The notes beneath the pieces are model-generated. The model searched no databases, was not told the DNA's origin, and saw only the letters and a program-made list of their open reading frames with translations. The position numbers and the translations under genes are program-made. From assembly GCF_030758345.1 (NCBI RefSeq), contig NZ_JAVAMO010000008.1, positions 124,001-188,000 on the forward strand: 64,000 nt of DNA. The letters are read 5' to 3'. Below are positions 9,251 through 18,132 of the stretch, in pieces. Each line of letters opens with the position of its first letter. The first letter of the stretch is position 1. The stretch comes from Ruegeria discodermiae (GTDB lineage: Bacteria > Pseudomonadota > Alphaproteobacteria > Rhodobacterales > Rhodobacteraceae).

Positions 9251-10552
9251 TCAATACCCCAGAAGCAGCTTCGGCAGGAAAAGGCTCAGCGACGGCACAT
9301 AGGTCACAACGAGAAGGAGCGCCACCAACACCGCATAAAACGGCAGCATGGGCCGGATCACCTGTCCGATCTTCACGTCGCCCACCGAACATCCCACAAA
9401 CAGTGCCGATCCTACCGGCGGCGTGCAGATACCGATACAAAGGTTAAACGTCATGACCACCCCAAAATGCACCGGGTCCATGCCCAGATCGCTCACGACC
9501 GGCAAGAATATCGGTGTGAAAATCAACAGGGCAGGGGTCATGTCCATGAAGGTTCCGACCACAAGAAGCGCAAGGTTGATGATCAACAACAGCACCAGCG
9601 GGTTTTCCGACAGGCCCAACAAGGCGTCCGAGATCGAATAAGGAATATCGGCAAACGCCATGGCCTTGGACATCGCGATCGAACAACCGATCATCAACAA
9701 CACGATTGAGGTTGTCACGGCGCTTTCCATAATGATCCCCGGCAGATCTTTCAGGGAAATCTCACGATACCAGACCAGCGCCAGAAACAGCGTATACACA
9801 ACCGCGACAGCCGACGCTTCTGTGGCGGTAAAGATGCCACCGACGATCCCGCCCATCACGATGAAAATCAAACCAAGCGGCAACATCGCGTTGATCGCCT
9901 TTTCGGCCATTTCGCGCAGGGGCGGACGCTCGGCAACAGGATATCCGCGCCGCTTGGCGATGATGCCAGCCACCAGCATCAGGGAGACGCCCATCAGGAT
10001 GCCTGGTACATAGCCCGCAACAAACAACGCGGCGACCGAGGTTCCGTTGGTGATCAACGAGTAGACAATGAATGTGGCGCTGGGCGGGATCAGCAGACCT
10101 GTCGGACAGGAGGCCACGTTAACCGCCGTCGAATAGGCCGGATCATACCCCTCTTTCCGTTGCAGGGGCGACATCACACCGCCTACTGCCGCGGCCGAGG
10201 CTACGGCCGAGCCGGAGATGGAACCGAACATCATATTGGCGATCACGTTGCAGTGCGCCAATGCTCCGGGCAATCGCCCACCCAGCACCTTTGCGAACTC
10301 GATCAGCCGCAGGGCGATACCGCCGCGGTTCATGATATTGCCCGCCAGAATGAAAAACGGAATCGCCAATAGGGTGAAACTGTCCAGCCCCGAGGCCATT
10401 TGCTGCGCCACGATGTAGACCGATTGGTCGAAGGACATGAACAACAAGAAAGTGGCAAGCGCGGCCAGACCTATTGAAAAGGCGATCGGCACGCCAAGTA
10501 TCATCAGCAGTGCGAAGGTTCCAAACAGGGTGGCGACTGACTGTATATCCAT
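9251..10552 (-). CDS. dctM: TRAP transporter large membrane subunit (DctM)
   Basis: Large integral membrane subunit of a tripartite, ion-driven periplasmic importer. 433 residues with about 12 hydrophobic segments and typical DctM stretches (AIPFFILAGNIMNRGG, FGSISGSAVASAAAVGGVM, GTFMDMTPALLIFTPIFLP). It lies 7 bp downstream of dctQ and just ahead of the GH31 gene, and partners with the dctP product encoded across the divergent promoter. The cargo is expected to be a uronic acid or a glucuronide because every other gene in the locus handles these. Confidence 0.96.
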   Translation of the reverse strand: MDIQSVATLFGTFALLMILGVPIAFSIGLAALATFLLFMSFDQSVYIVAQQMASGLDSFTLLAIPFFILAGNIMNRGGIALRLIEFAKVLGGRLPGALAHCNVIANMMFGSISGSAVASAAAVGGVMSPLQRKEGYDPAYSTAVNVASCPTGLLIPPSATFIVYSLITNGTSVAALFVAGYVPGILMGVSLMLVAGIIAKRRGYPVAERPPLREMAEKAINAMLPLGLIFIVMGGIVGGIFTATEASAVAVVYTLFLALVWYREISLKDLPGIIMESAVTTSIVLLMIGCSIAMSKAMAFADIPYSISDALLGLSENPLVLLLIINLALLVVGTFMDMTPALLIFTPIFLPVVSDLGMDPVHFGVVMTFNLCIGICTPPVGSALFVGCSVGDVKIGQVIRPMLPFYAVLVALLLVVTYVPSLSLFLPKLLLGY

Positions 10553-10559
10553 GACAGGC

Positions 10560-11084
10560 TCAGCTTAGCGGGCCGCCGGGGGCGGTCGGTCCGGATCGTT
10601 CGTTCAGCCCCTGTCCGGTTCTGATCAGATCCAGCAAAAAGCCTCCCGCATAAAACAGAATTCCCAATCCCGCGACCGGTATCGCAACATAGACCGCGCC
10701 CATCGGCATTCTAAGCGCGGGCGAGACCTGACCGGTCTCCAGCGTGCGCGAGACCAGATTGATCCCGCCATAGATCATCACCACGACGGCAAACACTGCC
10801 ACAGCCAGAATGATCGCTGCATTAACCAGATACCGCACGGGTCCGTGGGTAATGGTCGGAAGCAGGTCGATGGCAAGATGCCGCCGTTGCCCCAATGTAT
10901 AAGCCCCCCCCAGAAGCGCCACCCAGATGAAAAGAAACCGTGCCATCTCGTCCGTGACCGTGCTGGGCGTGCCCAGTACATAACGAGAGAAAACCTGCCA
11001 GATCACGCAAACGACCAGAACGGCGAATGCAGCGATGATGATCATACGCAGGACGGCGTCGACCAATGCGGTCACCTTCTCCAT
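10560..11084 (-). CDS. dctQ: TRAP transporter small membrane subunit (DctQ)
   Basis: 174-residue membrane protein with four hydrophobic segments and the DctQ core (WQVFSRYVLGTPSTVTDEMARFLFIWVALLGGAY, read in parts around residues 27-61), including the typical polar pair before FIW. First gene of the leftward operon; its start faces the dctP gene across about 210 bp of control DNA. A GGGGAGCGAAG-like ribosome site precedes the ATG on the minus strand. It pairs with DctM to make the membrane complex. Confidence 0.95.
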   Translation of the reverse strand: MEKVTALVDAVLRMIIIAAFAVLVVCVIWQVFSRYVLGTPSTVTDEMARFLFIWVALLGGAYTLGQRRHLAIDLLPTITHGPVRYLVNAAIILAVAVFAVVVMIYGGINLVSRTLETGQVSPALRMPMGAVYVAIPVAGLGILFYAGGFLLDLIRTGQGLNERSGPTAPGGPLS

Positions 11085-11157
11085 CTTCGCTCCCCTTTGC
11101 TCCGGTGGCGGCGACCGCCCAACCCGGCTTGTGCAATCGTCTCATGCCCGAAATCAC

Positions 11158-11210
11158 AAAATTGGTCAACCAATATTGCAAAATTGGTTGATTTAATCCG
11201 GAAATTGGTT
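11158..11210. promoter_or_regulatory. Operator repeats in the divergent uronate promoter region
   Basis: Three copies of AAATTGGT (ATTGGT at 11161, 11183 and 11204) are spaced 22 and 21 bp apart, about two helical turns, so they face the same side of DNA. The first copy is part of a perfect 12-bp palindrome TTGGTCAACCAA (11162-11173), which fits the TnGTnnnACnA style bound by FCD-type GntR regulators. The cluster lies between the starts of dctQ and dctP and is the likely binding site of the GntR protein encoded at 14112-14846. Confidence 0.6.
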
Positions 11211-11297
11211 CATCACATGCGCAGTTGCGGGTCTGCGGACAGGCCCTCAGTCGCACTATTAGCCTTGGCCCGACGTCCGCACATATGGGAGGAATCT

Positions 11298-12278
11298 ATG
11301 TCAAAATTCACTGCAATGGCTGCCGCCACAGCTGTAGGCATCTTGGCGCTTTCGTCCGCTCTGGATGCAAAAACCCTGCGCTTGAACCACAACAACCCGG
11401 AAGATCACCCGCTGCACAAATCCATGGAATTCATGGCCGATCGCGTGGAAGAGCTAACCGATGGCGACCTGAAAATCCGCATCTTCGCCAACGCGCAGCT
11501 TGGCACCCAGCGTGAGTCGATGGAATTGATGCAGAACGGGTCGCTGGATATGGCGCGCTCGAACGCAAGCGAGCTGGAGGCGTTCGAGGAGGCCTATGGC
11601 GCCCTAAACCTTCCCTATATCTTCACAAGCGAGGATCACTATTTTGACGTTCTCAGCAGCGACATCGGAGATGATATTCTGGCTGCTTCCGAGGAAAACG
11701 GATTTATCGGCCTGACATATTATGTAGAAGGCGCCCGGTCTTTCTATGCCAACAAGGAAATCAACTCACCAGCTGACCTGAAGGGCATGAAGATCCGCGT
11801 GCAGCCCAGCCCCTCGGCCATCCGCATGGTGGAACTGCTTGGCGGAAATCCGACCCCCATCGCCTGGGGTGAGCTTTACAGCGCTTTGCAGCAAGGTGTC
11901 GTCGACGGGGCCGAAAACAACCCCATGGCTCTGACCAGCGCGCGGCATGGTGAAGTCTCCAAGGTCTATTCTAACGACGGCCATACCATGATCCCGTCGG
12001 TGGTGATGATATCAACCCAAAGCTGGAACGACTTGTCGCCTGAACAACAGGATGCGCTGCGAACGGCGGCCAAGGAATCGATGGTGTTCCACCGCGATCA
12101 GTGGAACGAAATGAGCGACGCCGCAATCGAACAAGCCAAGAGCGAGCTGGGTGTCAAATTCGTCGAAGTCGAAAAGGGCCCGTTCATCGAAGCTGTCTTG
12201 CCGATGCATGATGAGGCCGCCGCCAAATCCCCGGTTGTCGCCGACCTGATCGACCGCATAAAAGCCAAGGCCAACTAA
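11298..12278 (+). CDS. dctP: TRAP transporter periplasmic solute-binding protein (DctP)
   Basis: Periplasmic binding protein of 326 residues. It has a signal peptide (MSKFTAMAAATAVGILALSS, cleaved near ALDA-KTL), the family GLKIR-type Arg that holds the ligand carboxylate (LKGMKIRVQPSP), and QQGVVDGAENNP. ATG at 11298 chosen because GGGAGG lies 7 bases upstream and a signal peptide follows at once. It is separated from its membrane partners dctQM by the divergent promoter. First gene of the rightward arm, 16 bp before the glucuronidase gene. Ligand is probably glucuronate or a glucuronide. Confidence 0.95.
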   Translation: MSKFTAMAAATAVGILALSSALDAKTLRLNHNNPEDHPLHKSMEFMADRVEELTDGDLKIRIFANAQLGTQRESMELMQNGSLDMARSNASELEAFEEAYGALNLPYIFTSEDHYFDVLSSDIGDDILAASEENGFIGLTYYVEGARSFYANKEINSPADLKGMKIRVQPSPSAIRMVELLGGNPTPIAWGELYSALQQGVVDGAENNPMALTSARHGEVSKVYSNDGHTMIPSVVMISTQSWNDLSPEQQDALRTAAKESMVFHRDQWNEMSDAAIEQAKSELGVKFVEVEKGPFIEAVLPMHDEAAAKSPVVADLIDRIKAKAN

Positions 12279-12294
12279 GCCGGAACCCAACCCG

Positions 12295-14115
12295 ATGCTC
12301 GAACGCTCTGACATGGCGGATAACGCGTTGCAGGCTCTGCATGACGAGGAGTATGACCTCCCCTTCAACCAGCAGAACCTGAACGCCGACACCCTGCTGT
12401 TTACGGGCGGTCGGGCTTCGCGGTCGCTGGATGGTGTTTGGAACTTCTGCGTTGATCTTCTGGACACCGGGCTGCGCCAGAAGTGGTTTACCATGCAGCC
12501 CTCGGCCCCCGAAGACCGCAGTGAGCCCTGGGATTACGACCCCTACGATGGTGAAACTGTTCCGGTACCATCAAATTGGGCGATGCTGAAAGAGAAATGG
12601 TATTTCTTCGAAGGCAGCGCCTGGTATACCCGTCCGCTGGACATGTCCGGGATTGACCTCGACAAGCGCTATTTCCTGCGTATCGGCGCAGCGGCATATG
12701 ACTGCAAGCTTTTCCTGAACGGTGAGTTCCTTGGCAATCACTACGGTGCGTCGACACCGTTCTGTGTTGAGCTGACCAACCACCTTCGGGCCGGTAGCAA
12801 CTGGCTGATGGCCTGCATCAACAATACCCGTACCCGCGACCGGGTGCCCATGCGCAACACCGACTGGTTCAACTATGGCGGCCTGTATCGCGAGGTCGCA
12901 TTATATGAAACGCCGCGAACCATGATCCATCAATTCGCGATGCATCTGGTGCCCGATGGCAGCTATTCCCGCCTGCAAGCAGATGTCGAGGTCAGCGGGC
13001 CAGATATCGGCCCCGCCAGAATCGAGATACCGGAACTGGGCGTATCCCAAGAACTGAATCTGACCGGTGGAAAAGGCACAACTCTTATCGACGCCCGCCC
13101 GGAACTCTGGTCACCTGACACCCCGAAACTTTATGACGTGACGCTCACTGTGGGCGCAGACCGTGTCAGCGACCGCATCGGCTTTCGCCAGATCGAGCGG
13201 CGCGGGACCGATATCTTGCTGAATGGCGCGCCGCTTTTTCTGCGCGGTATCTCGGTTCATGAGGACGACGCGACACTTGGCAAGGTTACCGATGATGCTG
13301 ATTTGCGCCGACGGTTCGCGCACGCGCGCGAGTTGGGGTGCAACTTCCTGCGCCTCGCCCACTACCCCCACCATGAACGCGCCGCCGAACTGGCCGACGA
13401 GCTAGGCTTCCTGTTATGGGAGGAAATCCCGGTCTACTGGGCCATCGATTTCGACAATCCGGCCACCTATCGCGACGCCGAAAACCAACTGCGCGAATTG
13501 ATCCTGCGCGATCGTAACAGAGCCTCGGTGATCATCTGGTCAGTGGGCAATGAAAATCCCGACACCGATGCCCGGCTCGACTTCATGCGCCGGCTGGCGA
13601 GTACCGCCAAAGAGCTTGACCCTACGCGCTTGACCTCGGCCGCGTGTCTGGTCAATCACACTCTGAACAGGATCGAAGACAGATTGGCTGACCACATCGA
13701 CGTGATCGGCCTCAATGAATATTATGGCTGGTACGAAGAGGATTTCGAAGACCTCGCCCGTATCGGCGCCAATTCGACCCCAGATAAGCCGGTGGTCATC
13801 TCGGAAACCGGTGCGGATGGGGTGATCGGACCCAAGGGCCCCAAAGCAGGGCTATTCAGCGAGGACTATATGGCCGAGGTCTATCGGCGCCAGATCAGCA
13901 CGCTGCGCGATCTTGACTACATCAAGGGCATGTCTCCATGGATTCTATATGACTTCCGGGTTGAGCGTCGGCAGAACAAATTCCAGAACGGCTACAACCA
14001 CAAGGGTCTGATCGCCGCCGACAAGGCCACCAAGAAACAGGCCTTCCACATTCTGGCGGATTACTATCTTCAGATCGCACAGGCAGACGCCCGAAAGGCG
14101 GAGGCAAACGCATGA
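12295..14115 (+). CDS. uidA: Beta-glucuronidase (GH2)
   Basis: Retaining GH2 hydrolase releasing glucuronic acid from beta-glucuronides. 606 residues with jelly-roll, Ig-like and TIM-barrel domains in order. Acid/base Glu420 is in WSVGNENP and the nucleophile Glu504 in VISETGADG; NEYYGWY is typical of glucuronidases. The Asn-x-Lys pair that reads the uronate carboxylate is present (Asn568 and Lys570 in GYNHKG), which argues for glucuronidase over galactosidase. No signal peptide, so cytoplasmic. Start at 12295 is uncertain: an ATG at 12313 (MADNALQ) would also serve. The stop overlaps the gntR start (ATGA). Confidence 0.9.
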   Translation: MLERSDMADNALQALHDEEYDLPFNQQNLNADTLLFTGGRASRSLDGVWNFCVDLLDTGLRQKWFTMQPSAPEDRSEPWDYDPYDGETVPVPSNWAMLKEKWYFFEGSAWYTRPLDMSGIDLDKRYFLRIGAAAYDCKLFLNGEFLGNHYGASTPFCVELTNHLRAGSNWLMACINNTRTRDRVPMRNTDWFNYGGLYREVALYETPRTMIHQFAMHLVPDGSYSRLQADVEVSGPDIGPARIEIPELGVSQELNLTGGKGTTLIDARPELWSPDTPKLYDVTLTVGADRVSDRIGFRQIERRGTDILLNGAPLFLRGISVHEDDATLGKVTDDADLRRRFAHARELGCNFLRLAHYPHHERAAELADELGFLLWEEIPVYWAIDFDNPATYRDAENQLRELILRDRNRASVIIWSVGNENPDTDARLDFMRRLASTAKELDPTRLTSAACLVNHTLNRIEDRLADHIDVIGLNEYYGWYEEDFEDLARIGANSTPDKPVVISETGADGVIGPKGPKAGLFSEDYMAEVYRRQISTLRDLDYIKGMSPWILYDFRVERRQNKFQNGYNHKGLIAADKATKKQAFHILADYYLQIAQADARKAEANA

Positions 14116-14846
14116 CCGAGATCACCAAGCGCCCTTATCAGCAGGTCGCGGCGCAACTGATCGAACGGATTGCGCGTGAAGGTTTTGAGCCCGGTGACAA
14201 GTTCCCGACCGAACGCCAAATCTCGGCCGAGATGGGCATCAGCCGGTCGCTGGTACGCGAAGCTTTCATCGTACTGGAAATCGAGGGTTATCTGGACGTG
14301 CGCAAAGGCTCCGGCAGCTATGTGATGGATCGCCCACCACGTGACGGGGAACTTGCGCAGTCCGATTTCGGACCGTTTGAGCTGCTGCAGGCGCGGCAGT
14401 TGCTCGAAAGCAGCGTAGCCGGTTTTGCCGCGACCACTGTAACTAAGGCAGACATCCTACGCCTAAGAGAGACGTTGGAATTAGAACGCTGTTCAATCGA
14501 AAGCGGCGAGGTGGATTACAGCGCAGACTGGCAGTTTCACCTGCAGATCGCAGAGGCCACTCAGAATGCGGTTCTTGTCGACCAGATCGACGAACTGTGG
14601 CGCAAGCGACAAGCCAGCCCGATGTGGGCACAGCTCCACGACAGGATTTTCGACCTAAGCTACCGCGGCAAGTGGCTGGATGACCACGCGACGGTCCTTG
14701 AGGCCTTGCGTCACCGGAACGCCGAAGGCGCCCGACAGGCCATGTGGCAGCATCTGGAAAACGTTCGACTGACATTGCTGGAGTTGTCGGATGTCGGCGA
14801 CCCCGAATTTGACGGCTATCTCTATTCAACCGTAAAGTCAGGATAA
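14112..14846 (+). CDS. GntR/FCD-family transcriptional regulator of hexuronate genes
   Basis: 244-residue repressor-type protein. The N-terminal winged helix (PYQQVAAQLIERIAREGFEPGDKFPTERQ, quoted here as its region at residues 8-36; then EMGISRSLVREA) is joined to an FCD ligand domain, as in ExuR/UxuR. It lies between the glucuronidase and mannonate dehydratase genes and overlaps the former by 4 bp, so it should sense a uronate or its breakdown product and act on the 11158-11210 repeats. FCD residues that bind metal (Asp/His pattern in the C-terminal half, such as HLQIAEATQN) are visible. Confidence 0.9.
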   Translation: MTEITKRPYQQVAAQLIERIAREGFEPGDKFPTERQISAEMGISRSLVREAFIVLEIEGYLDVRKGSGSYVMDRPPRDGELAQSDFGPFELLQARQLLESSVAGFAATTVTKADILRLRETLELERCSIESGEVDYSADWQFHLQIAEATQNAVLVDQIDELWRKRQASPMWAQLHDRIFDLSYRGKWLDDHATVLEALRHRNAEGARQAMWQHLENVRLTLLELSDVGDPEFDGYLYSTVKSG

Positions 14847-14856
14847 GGGGGGAGGC

Positions 14857-16029
14857 ATGCTGGAAAGCTGGCGCTGGTTTGGACCGTCGGACCCTATACC
14901 GCTAAACTATGTCAGGCAGGCCGGAGCGACAGGCATTGTCACTGCGCTGCACGAAATCCCCAACGGGGAAGAATGGCCTTCGGCAGCCATTTCAGAACGG
15001 CGCGACTTGATCCAAAATGCAGGTCTGGATTGGGTCGTGGTAGAAAGCATTCCAGTTCATGAAGACATCAAATGCGGTGCGCCAGGTTGGGAGCGCTACG
15101 CACATATTTGGGCTGAAAATCTAAGTCGCCTTGCTCAGCAGGGTATGCGCAATATCTGCTATAACTTCATGCCGGTGCTCGACTGGACCCGCACCGATCT
15201 GAACTATCCTATGCCCGATGGCGCTTTGGCTCTACGCTTTGAGTTCGCGGCCTATGCCGCATTTGACCTGTTCATTTTGAAGCGCGAAAGCGCGGCGCAA
15301 GATTATACACCGAACGATCTGGAAATGGCCGAACGTTGGCTCGCCCAGTCGAATGCAGCGCAACGGGATAGGTTAACGGAAACCATCGTTGCTGGGCTGC
15401 CCGGGTCGGAGGAAAGCTATACGCTTGACACATTGCGCACCCGGATTGCGGCTTATGACGGCATGAATCATGCAGGGCTGCGCGCGCAGCTCGGAGCGTT
15501 CCTGGACATCGTCTTGCCGGTTGCCGAGCAAGAAGGCGCGCGGCTATCGATCCATCCCGACGACCCGCCGCGCGATCTGTTCGGCCTGCCACGCGTCGTT
15601 TCCAACAAAGACGACCTGGCCTGGATTGCATCTTATAACACATCGCCCGCGAACGGATTTACTCTGTGCGTCGGCTCGCTCGGGGTGCGCGCGGATAATG
15701 ACATATTGGAAATCATAGACAGTCTTGGGGAGCGGATTCACTTTGCTCACCTCCGCACCGTAAAGCGCGAAGCTGATCCGCGGGATTTTCATGAGGATAG
15801 CCACCTGGCGGGCGACACCGATCTGGTTGCGGTCATCCGCGCCCTACTTGATCTTGAAACGCGGACAGGCACACAGATACCGATGCGCCCTGACCATGGC
15901 CACCGGATTCTTTACGATCTGGACCGCGAGTCCACGCCCGGCTACCCGGCAATCGGACGTTTGCGCGGCCTTGCCGAACTGCGCGGCGCGGCAGCCGTTC
16001 TGGCAGGACGGTATGTGAATGGAACTTAA
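14857..16029 (+). CDS. uxuA: Mannonate dehydratase
   Basis: Dehydrates D-mannonate to 2-keto-3-deoxy-D-gluconate. 390 residues, with the UxuA opening MLESWRWFGPSDPI, the metal-site blocks RLSIHPDDPP and NGFTLCVGSLG, and the C-terminal MRPDHGHRI. Ten bases separate it from gntR, with a GGGGGGAG ribosome site between. Together with uxaC and uxuB it completes glucuronate to KDG. The KDG kinase and aldolase are not in this locus; a DapA-family aldolase at 59982 is distant and unlikely to be dedicated. Confidence 0.96.
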   Translation: MLESWRWFGPSDPIPLNYVRQAGATGIVTALHEIPNGEEWPSAAISERRDLIQNAGLDWVVVESIPVHEDIKCGAPGWERYAHIWAENLSRLAQQGMRNICYNFMPVLDWTRTDLNYPMPDGALALRFEFAAYAAFDLFILKRESAAQDYTPNDLEMAERWLAQSNAAQRDRLTETIVAGLPGSEESYTLDTLRTRIAAYDGMNHAGLRAQLGAFLDIVLPVAEQEGARLSIHPDDPPRDLFGLPRVVSNKDDLAWIASYNTSPANGFTLCVGSLGVRADNDILEIIDSLGERIHFAHLRTVKREADPRDFHEDSHLAGDTDLVAVIRALLDLETRTGTQIPMRPDHGHRILYDLDRESTPGYPAIGRLRGLAELRGAAAVLAGRYVNGT

Positions 16030-16268
16030 CGGGCGCTGCCCACCGAACTGGCTGGCCAAGCTTGAGGGCAGAGCCAGGTAGCGCAGACTGGAACCTTGGC
16101 AGATACCGGGCCGACCAATTGCACTCCGGGGGCTGCGACGTCGTATTGCCTGCCTTGGCGAAGTCTCCGATCCGGTACTTTATCGCCGTTCCGCTTTATA
16201 AAGAAAAGGTCTGCTTTGCACGGCCAAAGCGGCTTTCGTTGGCGATGAAGTTATCGATAAATCGGCAT

Positions 16269-17411
16269 TCATCCAATCCTTTTGCCCTGGCTCCAGACAC
16301 CGCGGAGCAACGGTGTTTGCCCGAATCTGCGCACACAAAGAACGTCACCGCGCGTACCAATGGAAAGCGCACCACGATCGGTCAGGCGGGCCGCCTTGGC
16401 CGGATTGCTGGTCACGGTGGCAATGGCGCGGGGGACGTCATCCCAGATCTCGGCAAGGCTGAACGCCGACAACAAAAGTGCTGAAGGCACATAATCAGAA
16501 GACACGATGTCCAGCAAACCGGCTTTCGCCAGTTCTTGCGCCGCAACATTGCCCGAGTGTGAGCCGCCCCGGATCAGGTTGGGCGCGCCCATCATCACCG
16601 CGATGCCATTGGCGTGGCAAGCTTCGGCTGCCTCGGTGGTTGTGGGGAACTCCGCAAAGGCCACCCCGTGCCCTGCTGAGGTTGTAACATGCTCGACCGT
16701 CGTATCGTCATGGCTGGCCAACACCGCCCCCAGTCGTTTCGCCTCGACCACAGCACCTGTTTCGTGCTTTGCTCCGAAGCGTTTCTGCAGACCCAGCAGG
16801 TTCTCGACATGGGCAGCAAATTCCGCGTCATTCATGCCGCGTTTCTTGGTGACATAGGTCTTCAGGGCTTTCATGCTGCGGAATTGACGCTGGCCTGGAG
16901 TGTGGTCCATCAGGCTGACGATACCGACCCGGTCATCGGGTTCGAAACTGCCCAGTTCTTCAAGCAGGGTTTCCGAGCAGATTTCGGCCCGCAGATGCAG
17001 AAAATGGCTAATCTTGAAGAGCCCATTTGCGCGGGCCGCCAGCAGTTCATCAACGAGCTTGCGGGCGTAGTTGATGTAGCGCCCCTTGCCGCCATGAATC
17101 GAGCCCACGCGCATTGCGTCAAACACGGTCGTGATGCCCGTTGAGGACAGTTCGGCATCATGTGCGATCAGGGCCGGCAGATGCGGCCAGTCGACCTCGG
17201 GGCGAGGCTCGATATGGCGTTCAACGTTGTCGGTATGCAGTTCGACCAGACCGGGAAGAACCAGATCCCCCGTGCAATCCATCGCGCCGGTCGGCACATG
17301 ATCGCCTTCGGTAATATCCTTGATCACGCCATGTTCGATGGTTACAGCGCCGGTTAAAACCTGATCGGATAGAACCAGCCGGGCATTGGCAAGACACAGA
17401 TCGCCTGACAT
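16269..17411 (-). CDS. phnM: Alpha-D-ribose 1-methylphosphonate 5-triphosphate diphosphatase
   Basis: Amidohydrolase-fold enzyme that removes pyrophosphate from the triphosphorylated ribosyl phosphonate made by PhnGHIL. 380 residues from the preferred ATG at 17411 (MSGDLCLANARLVL). Metal-site motif ELHTDNVERHIEPRP near residue 60, then HDDTTVEHV, and GAPNLIRGGSHSGNV late in the protein. An in-frame ATG at 17462 would add 17 residues but would overlap the start of the divergent DUF1045 gene, so it is less likely. It stands apart from phnNLKJIHG and probably has its own promoter in the 50-bp divergent gap. Confidence 0.94.
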   Translation of the reverse strand: MSGDLCLANARLVLSDQVLTGAVTIEHGVIKDITEGDHVPTGAMDCTGDLVLPGLVELHTDNVERHIEPRPEVDWPHLPALIAHDAELSSTGITTVFDAMRVGSIHGGKGRYINYARKLVDELLAARANGLFKISHFLHLRAEICSETLLEELGSFEPDDRVGIVSLMDHTPGQRQFRSMKALKTYVTKKRGMNDAEFAAHVENLLGLQKRFGAKHETGAVVEAKRLGAVLASHDDTTVEHVTTSAGHGVAFAEFPTTTEAAEACHANGIAVMMGAPNLIRGGSHSGNVAAQELAKAGLLDIVSSDYVPSALLLSAFSLAEIWDDVPRAIATVTSNPAKAARLTDRGALSIGTRGDVLCVRRFGQTPLLRGVWSQGKRIG

Positions 17412-17460
17412 GTCACTGTCATAAGCCTTCGCCAGAGAGGACGCGGAAAAAGGGGAATTC

Positions 17461-18132
17461 ATGTCATACTCTCGATTTGCGATTTACTATGTACCGCCAG
17501 AGGGGCCTTTGGCGGATTTCGGTGCCACCTGGCTGGGTTGGGATGTCGTGCAGGGCCGGGCGGCGCGCCAACCTGATCTGCCCGGTTTGCATGACGTCAC
17601 GATGACACCGCGCAAATACGGGTTTCACGGCACGCTCAAGCCGCCTTTTCGCCTGGTCGAAAACCGCAGCGTCGAGGATTTGAAGGCGGCTGCGGCAGAC
17701 TTGGCGCAAGCGCTTGCACCTGCCACATGCAACGGGTTGGAACTTACGAGACTGGGACGTTTTCTTGCGTTGACACCGGGTGGCGATTCCCGCCCGCTGC
17801 AGCGGGTGGCCGAGGCTTGCGTATGTGGCCTCGACGGATTTCGCGCGACTGTGACCGAGGCAGAGTTGGCGCGACGCCGCAAGGCCGGGCTGAGTGCCCG
17901 CCAAGAGGCGCTGCTGAAGCAATGGGGCTATCCCTATGTGATGGAGGAGTTCCGGTTCCATATGACGCTCACAGGACGGCTGCCGAAGAACGACATTCTC
18001 GCGTGGTTCAGAATAGCGCAGCGTCAGTTGCCGGACTTGCCAAGCCCCTTCGTTTTGGATCATATCGCCCTTTGTGGCGAACGAGAAGATGGACGGTTTG
18101 AATTGATCCATCGCTACACACTCGCCGGTTGA
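17461..18132 (+). CDS. DUF1045 phosphonate-locus protein, 2H phosphoesterase fold
   Basis: 223-residue protein of the DUF1045 family often found in alphaproteobacterial phn clusters. It has the two H-x-T signatures of 2H phosphoesterases: KYGFHGTLKPPF near residue 60 and EFRFHMTLTGRL near residue 165. The family is expected to open or hydrolyse 2',3' or 1,2 cyclic phosphates, so a role on the cyclic ribose phosphate released by PhnJ is a reasonable inference. It is transcribed against its neighbours, diverging from phnM. Its 3' end overlaps phnN by 19 bp tail to tail. Confidence 0.88.
   Translation: MSYSRFAIYYVPPEGPLADFGATWLGWDVVQGRAARQPDLPGLHDVTMTPRKYGFHGTLKPPFRLVENRSVEDLKAAAADLAQALAPATCNGLELTRLGRFLALTPGGDSRPLQRVAEACVCGLDGFRATVTEAELARRRKAGLSARQEALLKQWGYPYVMEEFRFHMTLTGRLPKNDILAWFRIAQRQLPDLPSPFVLDHIALCGEREDGRFELIHRYTLAG

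Noticed and set aside
10845-11297. Longer N-terminal extension of DctP from 10845
   Set aside because: It would run through the control region and antisense to dctQ; the signal peptide starts at 11298 after a strong ribosome site.
16030-16268. Possible gene or terminator between uxuA and phnM
   Set aside because: Only short frames without motifs and no convincing hairpin with a T-run.
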